A stretch of 64,000 bases of DNA, taken from assembly GCF_004005485.1 (NCBI RefSeq), contig NZ_RZUL01000007.1:1-64000 (forward strand). The letters are read 5' to 3'. A program made the position numbers and the translations under genes. Source of the stretch: Sphingobium algorifonticola. GTDB lineage: Bacteria > Pseudomonadota > Alphaproteobacteria > Sphingomonadales > Sphingomonadaceae. The notes beneath the pieces were generated by a model. The model was not told the origin of the DNA, searched no databases, and saw only the letters and a program-made list of their open reading frames with translations. This document shows, in pieces, positions 26,700-33,896 of the stretch; the stretch's first letter is position 1, and each line of letters begins with the position of its first letter.

Positions 26700-27191
26700 A
26701 TGCCTGACAATTTTGAATTGAATAGGATAGCGCAGCTTTATGCCTCCTACGAAAGGGCGATAAACCAGCGTGAGTTTGAAGCCTGGGTAGATCTTTTTTC
26801 ATCGGAACCATACTACCGTATCACCGCGCGCGAAAATTTCGAAAAAAATCTGCCGCTTTCCACTCTTGTCCTGAGCAGCAAGGGAATGATGAAGGATCGC
26901 GCCTATGGTATTACGCAAACCATTTTCCATGACCCTTATCATCAACGCAACATAACCGGATTGCCCTTCGTCTCCAGCGTCGAGGACAGTGCATCAGGCA
27001 AGGGCAGGCTCGTGCAGTGCGAGGCCAATTTCAGCGCCTTTCGCACCAAGCTGGATAAGTTGAGTGAGGTCTTCTGCGTCGGTCGTTATTTCGATGAAAT
27101 CGTCGAGGAAGACGGCGCATTGAAGTTCGCCAAGAGGGTTTGCGTCATCGACAGCGAGATGATCCCCAATGCGATCATCTACCCGATCTAG
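26700..27191 (+). CDS. nagH: Salicylate 5-hydroxylase-like oxygenase, small subunit
   Basis: 163 residues, ring-hydroxylase beta-subunit family (LYASYERAINQREFEAWVDL, GRYFDEIVEEDG, AKRVCVIDSEMIPNAI). It starts two bases after the stop of the large subunit. Size and sequence class match NagH/AndAd. Confidence 0.86.
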   Translation: MPDNFELNRIAQLYASYERAINQREFEAWVDLFSSEPYYRITARENFEKNLPLSTLVLSSKGMMKDRAYGITQTIFHDPYHQRNITGLPFVSSVEDSASGKGRLVQCEANFSAFRTKLDKLSEVFCVGRYFDEIVEEDGALKFAKRVCVIDSEMIPNAIIYPI

Positions 27192-27203
27192 GAACCCGAT
27201 CCC

Positions 27204-27845
27204 ATGCTGAAACTCTTCGAATTTTTTCGTAGCTCTGCATCATACCGCGTCCGGATTGGGCTCAACCTGAAGGGTCTGGACTACACGTCTTGTCCGGTCA
27301 ACTTCCGCAAGGACGAGCAAATGTCGGAGCCATTCACCTCCCTCAATCCGGCAAAGCTCGTCCCAGTGCTGGAAACCGGGGATGGTTGGTCTTTGGCCCA
27401 ATCGGCGGCCATTCTCGAATATCTGGATGAGGTCTATCCGGAAAAACCGTTGCTGCCCCGGGATGATCCGAAGGATCGTGCCTTTGTCCGACAATGCGCG
27501 CTTGCTGTCGCCTGCGACATTCACCCTTTGAACAACCTCCGCGTTCTCAAATATCTCGTTGGCCCGCTGGGTCTGTCCGATGAAACCAAGAACGAGTGGG
27601 TCCGGCACTGGATCTGCGAGGGGTTCGAGGCGCTCGAAGCGATCATTTCAGCGCACAATGGACAACAGGCGCGCTTTTGTTTTGGCGATGCGCCCACGCT
27701 CGCGGATTGCTGCCTGATCCCGCAGATATACAATGCGCGCCGTTTTGAGGTCGATATGGCGCAATTCCCGATTCTCGAAAGAATCGACAAGAACTGTGGG
27801 GCATTGGAGGCTTTCGCAAAGGCTCATCCCGACGCCGTAGCCTGA
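27204..27845 (+). CDS. nagL: Maleylpyruvate isomerase (zeta-class GST)
   Basis: 213 residues, glutathione-S-transferase fold with the zeta-class active-site motif FRSSASYRVRIGLNLKGLDY, LNPAKLVPVLETG, and QSAAILEYLDE for glutathione binding. It converts maleylpyruvate to fumarylpyruvate with glutathione, completing the gentisate route. It is the last gene of the aromatic block; IS66 DNA starts directly after its stop. Confidence 0.92.
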   Translation: MLKLFEFFRSSASYRVRIGLNLKGLDYTSCPVNFRKDEQMSEPFTSLNPAKLVPVLETGDGWSLAQSAAILEYLDEVYPEKPLLPRDDPKDRAFVRQCALAVACDIHPLNNLRVLKYLVGPLGLSDETKNEWVRHWICEGFEALEAIISAHNGQQARFCFGDAPTLADCCLIPQIYNARRFEVDMAQFPILERIDKNCGALEAFAKAHPDAVA

Positions 27846-27847
27846 AA

Positions 27848-27945
27848 TGGATGACCGCCCAGCTTGCCAAGCTTTCACGCAATCACGATCTCGCCAAGGC
27901 GATCAACTATATGTTGCGCCGCTGGGATGCGTTCACGTGCATCCC
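27848..27945 (+). pseudogene. IS66-family transposase (TnpC) internal fragment
   Basis: Bases after the nagL stop encode WMTAQLAKLSRNHDLAKAIN followed by YMLRRWDAFTC, a conserved stretch shortly before the C-terminal signature of IS66 TnpC. The frame ends where sequence shared with an IS3-family left end starts. About 31 codons remain. Confidence 0.8.
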
Positions 27946-27947
27946 CC

Positions 27948-28108
27948 GTCAGCGCCCATGGCAAAGAATTGAGGTTGTAAGTCAAGGAGCATTTGGGCTT
28001 TGTCGTAGTGACCGAGGAACGAAGATGAAGCCCAAATCCCCAAAGTCTAAATTGCCTGCCGAACAGGTGGTCAAGGATATCCGCCGCAAAACTCGCCGGC
28101 ACTTCTAT
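27948..28108 (+). mobile_element. IS3-family element, 5' fragment (inverted partner of 6780-7032)
   Basis: The left end begins with CGTCAGCGCCCATGGCA and contains GAGGAACGAAG before an ATG at 28025. It encodes MKPKSPKSKLPAEQVVKDIR then RKTRRHF and breaks off. It is clearly related to, but not identical with, the fragment at 6780-7032, in the opposite orientation. Both left ends face the aromatic cluster. Confidence 0.75.
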
Positions 28109-28152
28109 TGCTTGCTGATGACCAGATGCTGCGGGTCAGGTTGCAATGCAGG

Positions 28153-28440
28153 TTGAATAGCCCCTAGATTTGTGGACGCCTTCTTTCCTAAATTTGAGGA
28201 CAGGAGGCGACGATGGGACAGGCTAATTTCAGTGATGAGTTCAAACGCGATGCGGTGGCGCAGATCACCGAGCGGGGCTACCGGGTAGCGGAGGTTTCGG
28301 AGCGGCTCGGGGTAAGCCAGCACTCGCTGTATGCGTGGAAGCGTAAGTTCGCGCAGCGCCCGGAGGAAGGATCGAAAGATGCCGAGATCCGGCAGTTGAA
28401 GCGCGAGCTGCAGCGGGTAACCGAGGAGCGCGACATCTGA
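28153..28440 (+). pseudogene. Second IS3-family orfA, truncated
   Basis: ATG 28213 starts MGQANFSDEFKRDAVAQITE and continues YRVAEVSERLGVSQHSLYAW, a classic IS3 OrfA helix-turn-helix protein. It ends at RVTEERDI, where full-length relatives continue ILKKA. The frame is closed by the end of the next IS. The upstream non-coding 28153-28212 (CCCCTAGATTTGTGGACGCC) looks like its left terminal region. Confidence 0.8.
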
Positions 28441-28771
28441 CGTGACCCCCTGATTTTCCTCCAAGCTTGATTAGAGTCCGGCCCTACGAGAAGGACAGAC
28501 GAGATGAAGAGATCGAGGTTTACAGAGGAGCAGATCATTGGCGTGCTGAAGGAGGCGGAGGCAGGCGCGAAGACTGCTGACGTGGCCCGGGCGGCACGGG
28601 GTGTCGGAAGCGACGATCAACAACTGGAAGTCGAAGTATGGCGGGCTGGAGGTGTCCGAGGCCCGTCGGCTGAGGGAGCTTGAGAGCGAGAACGCGAAGC
28701 TCAAGCGACTGCTGGCCGACACGATGCTGGACAACGTGGCGTTGAAGGATCTCCTAGCAGAAAATGTATGA
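28441..28771 (+). pseudogene. Third IS3-family (IS407-like) orfA, frameshifted and lacking orfB
   Basis: The terminal sequence ACCCCCTGATTTTCCTCCAAGC marks a left end. ATG 28504 starts MKRSRFTEEQIIGVLKEAEA. At about 28592 the run CCCGGGCGG carries one extra G relative to the expected reading; shifting by one base restores HGVSEATINNWKSKYGGLEV and then LKRLLADTMLDNVALKDLL up to a TGA at 28769. The orfB integrase part is absent. It inserted into the previous IS3 fragment. Confidence 0.8.
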
Positions 28772-29003
28772 CCCGCCCTGTCCATGCAAGGGTCGATTGG
28801 TGTTGACGGTGCCAGTCTGCACAAATGTATCCGACCTCTCGCGAGTGGGCCGCTGTTGCGGCCAGGCCTTGATGAGATCCGCGCGCCTCGTTCCCAGATA
28901 AATGCTTCGGGCTTGCTGCCCGCTTTTTTGCAGGGGTTTACGATGCGCTGGTCCACTGTCTCGTCATCACTCTCACGAACCTCGCAGTTGGTGGCGGCGC
29001 TGC
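28772..29003 (-). other. Non-coding flank downstream of IS110-type remnant
   Basis: No protein was recognised in these 232 bases. They lie 3' of the IS110-type transposase fragment. They contain a perfect GGCCGC/GCGGCC stem with a TGTT loop (28848-28863), CTCGCGAG just before it, and a CGGGC/GCCCG hairpin followed by CTTTTTTG (28908-28930). In the IS1111 group this flank encodes the guide (bridge/seek) RNA; whether that holds here is inference. Confidence 0.4.
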
Positions 29004-29480
29004 TCAGCTGAACGCTGGAATTCGCCGCTCGTAGGTAGCACCCGGCTTGGTCAGGATCACCCAGACAATGCGGGCGATCTTGGCTGCCAGGGCAACCGTG
29101 ACTTTGTTCTTATGCATCCTGCTCTCAAGCCCATCGAGCCATGGCCCCAACCTGTCCCGGCTGCGGTCAAGGTGTGTGACACAGGATCGAGCACGATGGA
29201 CTATCATCCTTCGCAGATACTTGTTGCCGCGTTTGCTGATACCGAGCAGCTTGTTCTTTCCGCCGGTCGAGTGTTCGCGCGGTACGAGGCCGAGCCAGGC
29301 CGCGAGATCACGAGCCTTGCTGAACTGCTGCCCGGAACCGGCCGCTGCCAGTAGAGCGGTCGAGGCCAGTGGGCCGATGCCCCGCACAGTCATGAGGCGG
29401 CGTGCGGTATCGCTGCGCGCTGCGATGTCTTCGATCTCCTGGTTCATCGTTGCGATGCGCTGCTCGAGTTCCATCATCTC
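29004..29480 (-). pseudogene. IS110/IS1111-group transposase, C-terminal fragment
   Basis: The minus strand encodes about 160 residues containing TVRGIGPLASTALLAAAG, KARDLAAWLGLVPREHSTGG and KNKLLGISKRGNKYLRRMI, the C-terminal domain of IS110-family (IS1111 subgroup) transposases. The N-terminal DEDD nuclease domain is gone. The coding frame can be followed upstream to about 29500, but the DNA before about 29480 belongs to an interrupted isochorismatase-like gene. Confidence 0.85.
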
Positions 29481-29625
29481 ACCGTGCCTCTGCATTCGCA
29501 TAAAGCGGTGAATCGGGATCCAGGTAAGCCATCACGACATCGACGATCAGCAGAGCTGGCTTGTTACCAGGCTCCAGATGGTTTGAAAATGCGTCAGCAT
29601 AGTTTGCGGATAGGTCTTCGTTCAT
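29480..29625 (-). pseudogene. Isochorismatase-like hydrolase, N-terminal fragment
   Basis: From the ATG at 29625 the minus strand reads MNEDLSANYADAFSNHLEPG then NKPALLIVDVVMAYLDPDSP and LYANAEA, the conserved first strand with catalytic Asp of the isochorismatase / N-carbamoylsarcosine amidase family. The frame stops soon after, at the join with the IS110-type fragment (about 29480). The ATG overlaps the CoA-transferase stop (ATGA), so it was the third enzyme gene of that operon. Confidence 0.75.
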
Positions 29626-30821
29626 ATGACGCCAGCCTCATTCAGTTTTTCAAGCGCAGTCGCATCAAGCCCGAGTAAAGCACCATAGATTTCGGCGTTG
29701 TGCTCTCCGGGGATCGCCGGGGCGGGGCGGCGCACCCCCGAAGGGGTCTTCGACAGCTTGGGAAAGGCGTTTTGCATCTTGAGCTTGCCAAAACGCTTGG
29801 TCTCGACCTCGATGATCGCTTTGCGCGCCTGAAAATGCGGATCCTCGATCATTTCGGGCGCGCAATAGAGTCGGCCGGCGGGGATCGAATGGTCGATCAT
29901 CAATTGCTTGACCTCGGCGACGGTGCGCTGCGCGGTCCAGTGGTTGATGATCTCGTCGAGCTCGCGCTGGTGCTTGCCGCGCGCGATATGGGTGGCAAAG
30001 CGCGGATCGGAGGCAAGCTCCTCCTGCCCCATGGCCTTGGCAAGACGCGCGAAGATCTCGTCCTTGTTCCCGCCGATCATGAACATCCCGTCTTTGCACT
30101 TATAGACGTTCGAAGGGGCGATGCCCGGCAGGATCGAGCCCGACCGCTCGCGGATCACGCCATTGTGGTCATATTCGGGAACCAGCCCCTCCATCACCTG
30201 CAGCACCGCTTCGTAGAGCGCGGTGTCGATGATCTGCCCTTCGCCGGTGCGCTCGCGATGGTGGAGCGCGGCGAGCACCCCCATGCAGCCATAGGTGGCG
30301 CACAGCGTATCGCCGATCGAAACGCCCATGCGCGCGGGCGGGCGATCGGGTTCGCCGACGATATAGCGCCAGCCGCCCATCGCTTCGCCGATCCCGCCAA
30401 AGCCGGCGCGAGCGGCATAGGGGCCATTTTGGCCATAGCCCGACATCCGCGCAATGATGAGCCCCGGGTTCTCGCGCAAGAGATCCTCGGGCGCCAGACC
30501 CCATTTTTCGAGTGTTCCGGGCTTGAAATTCTCGATCAGCACATCGGCCTTGGCGATCAGCTGGCGCGCTAGTTGCTGGCCTTCGGGGATCCGCAGATTG
30601 CAGGTCACCGACCGCTTGTTGCGCGCGATTACTTCCCATTGAACCTTTTCTTCGCCCTGACCCCAGAGCCGCATCGGATCGCCTGCCCCGGGAGGCTCGA
30701 CCTTGATCACATCGGCGCCCATGTCGCCGAGCAGCTGGCCGCAAAAGGGCCCAGCAATGAGCTGACCAAGTTCAACGACGCGAATGTCAGCAAGGGCACC
30801 CCTGTTGGAAGGCGTCATCAT
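29622..30821 (-). CDS. CaiB/BaiF-family (class III) CoA-transferase
   Basis: 399 residues. The family opening RVVELGQLIAGPFCGQLLGD then MGADVIKVEPPGAGDPMR is present, as are RNKRSVTCNL, ENFKPGTLEKWG and the catalytic Asp at about residue 199 (IIDTALYEAV). It transfers CoA between carboxylic acids (succinyl-CoA, formyl-CoA or similar donors). The neighbour upstream is a CoA-ester lyase, so a short dicarboxylic or hydroxyacid may be activated here and cleaved next. Substrate unknown. Confidence 0.88.
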   Translation of the reverse strand: MMTPSNRGALADIRVVELGQLIAGPFCGQLLGDMGADVIKVEPPGAGDPMRLWGQGEEKVQWEVIARNKRSVTCNLRIPEGQQLARQLIAKADVLIENFKPGTLEKWGLAPEDLLRENPGLIIARMSGYGQNGPYAARAGFGGIGEAMGGWRYIVGEPDRPPARMGVSIGDTLCATYGCMGVLAALHHRERTGEGQIIDTALYEAVLQVMEGLVPEYDHNGVIRERSGSILPGIAPSNVYKCKDGMFMIGGNKDEIFARLAKAMGQEELASDPRFATHIARGKHQRELDEIINHWTAQRTVAEVKQLMIDHSIPAGRLYCAPEMIEDPHFQARKAIIEVETKRFGKLKMQNAFPKLSKTPSGVRRPAPAIPGEHNAEIYGALLGLDATALEKLNEAGVI

Positions 30822-30971
30822 ACTTTATCCCCAAAGCCAATTCCGCGGGCGCACATGGCTGAGGCAAGGTTCGACTTGCGATCTTGCGGTGACCTCTGAA
30901 TCTCGCCAATCGCTGCTGTTTTTCGAAGGAACCGCCCAGTCTGCTGCAAACGGTTGAACTGCATGGAAGGA

Positions 30972-31901
30972 TTATGAGGCACAGCGTTTTTCCTGAGATG
31001 AAGAGGGAAAAAGCGGCGCACGGGCGACCATTCCCGGCAATCTGCGCTGCATCAGATCGCCGAGCCAGTGATTGGCCTCAACCAGGGCATCAAGGTCAAA
31101 ACCCGTGTCGATGCCGGCTCGCTCGAACATATACACAACGTCTTCGGTCGAGATATTGCCGGTTGCACCCGGCGCAAAGGGGCAGCCGCCCAGGCCGCCC
31201 AGCGCCGAATCAATCGTGACCGCCCCTGCCTGAACAGCAACCCATGCATTGGCCAGACCCGTCCCGCGCGTATTATGAAAATGGGCCCTCAACGGAATCC
31301 GCGGCACCGCCGCGCGAACTTTGCCAAATAGCGAAGCGACCTGGGCCGGATTGCCGGCGCCGATTGTATCAGCAAGGCAGATTTCGAGCGGCTGCGCCTC
31401 AGCCAGAGCGACCGCCATGGCGACGACTCGATCCTTGGCCACTTCCCCTTCGAACGGACAACCAAAGGCCGCGGCAATAGTGACCTGGCCGGTTTTTCCA
31501 GCGGCGCGCGCTTTCTCCATAATTTCACGAGCCACTTCAACCGAGCCATCGCTCGTCTGGCCTTGATTCGCCATGGCGAAGCTGTCGGTCGCAACCGCAA
31601 CCGCCCCAAGCTGGTCGATCCGTCCGGTGGCCAGCGCACGCGCGGCACCGCGCGCATTGAGAACAAGGCTGACATAGGTGACATCTGCGCGCTCGGGCAG
31701 TTGCTCGCAAACGGCTTCGGCGTCTGCCATCTGTGGCACGGCCCGAGGATTGACAAAGCTGGTCACTTCGATCCGCCGTGCACCGGCAGCAATCGCGCGA
31801 TCGATGAGCGAAGTTTTATCCTGAGTTGATATGAGGGTTTTTTCATTCTGCAAGCCATCGCGAGGGCCGACCTCAAGTATCTCGACATTTTTCGTATACA
31901 T
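30972..31901 (-). CDS. HMG-CoA-lyase-like acyl-CoA lyase (DRE-TIM family)
   Basis: 309 residues, TIM-barrel lyase family with EVGPRDGLQNEK at the N-terminus, HFHNTRGTGLANA (metal-binding His) and the active-site loop GGLGGCPFAPGATGN with its cysteine. Relatives cleave hydroxymethylglutaryl-CoA to acetyl-CoA and acetoacetate; paired with a CaiB-type CoA-transferase it may instead act on another 3-hydroxyacyl-CoA such as a citramalyl-CoA. Its ATG overlaps the regulator stop (TAATG). There is a 150-base gap to the CoA-transferase. Confidence 0.87.
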   Translation of the reverse strand: MYTKNVEILEVGPRDGLQNEKTLISTQDKTSLIDRAIAAGARRIEVTSFVNPRAVPQMADAEAVCEQLPERADVTYVSLVLNARGAARALATGRIDQLGAVAVATDSFAMANQGQTSDGSVEVAREIMEKARAAGKTGQVTIAAAFGCPFEGEVAKDRVVAMAVALAEAQPLEICLADTIGAGNPAQVASLFGKVRAAVPRIPLRAHFHNTRGTGLANAWVAVQAGAVTIDSALGGLGGCPFAPGATGNISTEDVVYMFERAGIDTGFDLDALVEANHWLGDLMQRRLPGMVARAPLFPSSSQEKRCAS

Positions 31902-32575
31902 TATTGCTCTCGCTCTATCTCTTGGACTTGGCTCAAATCGGGACGGGATTCAACAAAAGCGTGGTAGGCGCGCATGATGTGAGACCGCAGCAGCGTTTCG
32001 GCCATAATGCTATCGCCGCGAGCCAAGGAGCCGATAATTTGCTCATGATCATCATAAGATCGGCGCAGTTCTTCGCGACTGTATTGGTGAACGGTGCGCG
32101 AGATTACTGGCCGCTCGATCAAGCCGTTGAGCAGGCTTGCAATATGACGCGATCCTGCCGCCCGGTGAAAAATGGTGTGAAACTCGTGATTTGCATCGAG
32201 AAAGGCGTCCGTGTCCACCGAGGGCTTGTCAATCGCCTGACAGATCCGGCGATTCGCAACGCGCAGTCTCTCTATGTCGGCGTCGCTTATCCGCGCGGCG
32301 GCGCGGTAGGCGGCCCTGCCTTCGAGCAAGGCACGCAGTTCAAAGCTCTCGATCACGTCATCATGCGACCAGTGCGCGATCATCGTTCTATTGGTATCCG
32401 TGCGGATCACCAAAAGCTCAGCTTCAAGCTTGCGCAATGCCTCTCGCACAGGTGTTCGTGAAATCCCGCATAATTTTGACAAGGATGCTTCCGTGACCGG
32501 CGCTCCGCCAGCCAACTCGCCGCTCAGGATCTTTTCCTTGATCATGCTGTGTGCGAGATCCGAGGCGCGGGACAT
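31901..32575 (-). CDS. GntR-family (FadR/FCD) transcriptional regulator
   Basis: 224 residues. The N-terminal winged helix has APVTEASLSKLCGISRTPVR and EALRKLEAELL; the C-terminal FCD all-helical ligand domain has the metal-ligand pattern ANHEFHTIFHRAAGSRH and SYDDHEQIIGSL. It is first in the minus-strand operon with the acyl-CoA lyase and CoA-transferase, and probably represses it. Confidence 0.9.
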   Translation of the reverse strand: MSRASDLAHSMIKEKILSGELAGGAPVTEASLSKLCGISRTPVREALRKLEAELLVIRTDTNRTMIAHWSHDDVIESFELRALLEGRAAYRAAARISDADIERLRVANRRICQAIDKPSVDTDAFLDANHEFHTIFHRAAGSRHIASLLNGLIERPVISRTVHQYSREELRRSYDDHEQIIGSLARGDSIMAETLLRSHIMRAYHAFVESRPDLSQVQEIEREQ

Positions 32576-32620
32576 GACTCGTTTCTGTCAGCTTGAGGTT
32601 GAAATTCGACCCGGTGCAGA

Positions 32621-32638
32621 AATTTGGTATACTTAATT
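32621..32638. promoter_or_regulatory. Candidate GntR operator
   Basis: AATTTGGTATACTTAATT, centred on the perfect palindrome GTATAC at 32627-32632, lies about 50 bases upstream of the GntR gene start. Imperfect dyads around GTATAC are common FCD-GntR sites. Confidence 0.35.
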
Positions 32639-32913
32639 GGGAAACAGTCAAGATCAGATGTCCACCGGACCATTGGCGACATTCGATGGGATTACTGCGA
32701 TCGATCTTTGAATGGCCCCTTGTGCTCCGGGCGCCTTGGATGATCTTGATTTGCCCAGAAATTCCACACCCGGCCAGCCCGGTCGAAGCGGTGATCGAGG
32801 CTGCTGATTGGTTCCACACCAAGATCACCCGGTCGAACGAGATGTGGCCATGCGCGAAAATAGACCGGCTTCGCTATGCCGGGGCGTCGGGCAATCCGTG
32901 CACTAGCCAGAAC

Positions 32914-33120
32914 CTATTGCTCGGAGAATGCCTCGGCAAGATTTTCCGACATTCGCTTGAGCACTGTTAAGCATTGGTCGATTTCGGCCTGATCCATGCC
33001 TTGCGCGGCGATCTGGTTGATCTTCGCACCATAGCACATCAGCTCGCTTTCCAGCGCGCATCCGCGATCGGTCAGCCAGATCTTGAACTTGCGCTTGTCG
33101 GCGGCATTGCGTTCACGAAC
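32914..33120 (-). pseudogene. MarR-family regulator, C-terminal fragment
   Basis: 69 codons ending at TAG 32914: VRERNAADKRKFKIWLTDRG continues CALESELMCYGAKINQIAAQ and ends SENLAEAFSEQ. The R-x2-N-x2-D-x-R...LTxxG pattern is the wing of MarR-family winged helices, followed by the C-terminal dimerisation helix. Upstream of 33120 the frame loses similarity, so the DNA-binding helices are missing. Confidence 0.7.
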
Positions 33121-33859
33121 CTGTCAGACTCTACCAAAAAAGCGGTCACAATTCAGGGAAGCACGTCACTCCGTCAGGTGGAACGGCCTGCTGCGATCTA
33201 ATTTCTGCTCATCGCAAAGGTCCCATGATGGGGGTATTACAGGGGGTATTTTTGGCGAAGCTGATAGAGAAATAGCGGTATAACAGCTGGTTAAGTGACC
33301 TTGGTGGATCCCTCCTCCGCTACCATCCTCTTGTTTGGCATGGCTGCCAAGCGGGAGAAGGAAGGCGTATCACCGCGCACATTGGAAAAGCGATCGCTGG
33401 CTTGTAAAGCTGCGTGGCGATGCATTTGGGCGCAAGCCGGTGGCTGACACCAGCCCTGCAAAATTGCTTTATGAGATCAAGCTTCACGAACGATCGAGGC
33501 GTTAGCAACCGCCAAGGCGAGAGCCTGTACTTTGTGCACAAGGCGACTGCCCTGTGCGCCTGACTTAGCTATTGCGGCGATGATTATCGCAAAGGATCCG
33601 CGAACCTCTGGTCGACGAGCAATCAGCGGTCGTCCGCGAAAGCCGTTGTGATAGCGCAGTTCAAAGCAAGGTGCGAAGCCTTTCCGTTATGCGCTGACGT
33701 CGCATGAGCCGCCAAAGCGGACAGGCCAATTTCCACTTATATGGCCGTAATCGCGGCGATCGCGCTCCTACAGGCCCCAAATCGCCTATATCACCCCAAT
33801 TTGGTAAGATAGGCACTTGCAACCTGTCCGACCATTATCTACTGTGGTGGTGCGATGAT

Positions 33860-33882
33860 GCGTCCATAATCAATTTGGACGC
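33860..33882. promoter_or_regulatory. Inverted repeat upstream of TonB receptor
   Basis: GCGTCCA and TGGACGC, perfect 7-base arms with a 9-base spacer, end about 15 bases before the receptor start, overlapping the likely 5' untranslated leader. It may be an operator or a leader hairpin. Confidence 0.35.
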
Positions 33883-33896
33883 CGGCAAAGGGGAGA

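Larger units (their letters stand above)
32639..33896. other. Decayed region between operons
   Basis: Apart from the MarR remnant (32914-33120), no gene was recognised in these 1.26 kb. A plus-strand piece near 33375-33503 reads KSDRWLVKLRGDAFGRKPVA then DTSPAKLLYEIKLHERSRR before a stop and looks protein-like, but its family was not identified. The last 180 bases are the leader of the TonB receptor gene. Confidence 0.6.

Noticed and set aside
25136-26710. A 524-codon minus-strand open frame over the nagG region
   Set aside because: Antisense shadow of nagK/nagG, whose Rieske and iron motifs are clear on the plus strand.
28105-28464. Minus-strand open frame between IS fragments (ending DPQHLVISKQ)
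   Set aside because: It spans the join of two different IS3 fragments and runs antisense to a recognised OrfA; no family recognised.
28504-28771. Programmed frameshifting in the third IS3 orfA
   Set aside because: The shift at about 28592 lies in the helix-turn-helix region, far from the usual orfA-orfB overlap, has no slippery A-run, and orfB is missing, so it is a disabling insertion.
28908-28930. Hairpin followed by a T-run as a plus-strand terminator
   Set aside because: The stem is only five base pairs and no plus-strand gene would need it. It is treated only as part of the IS110 flank structure.
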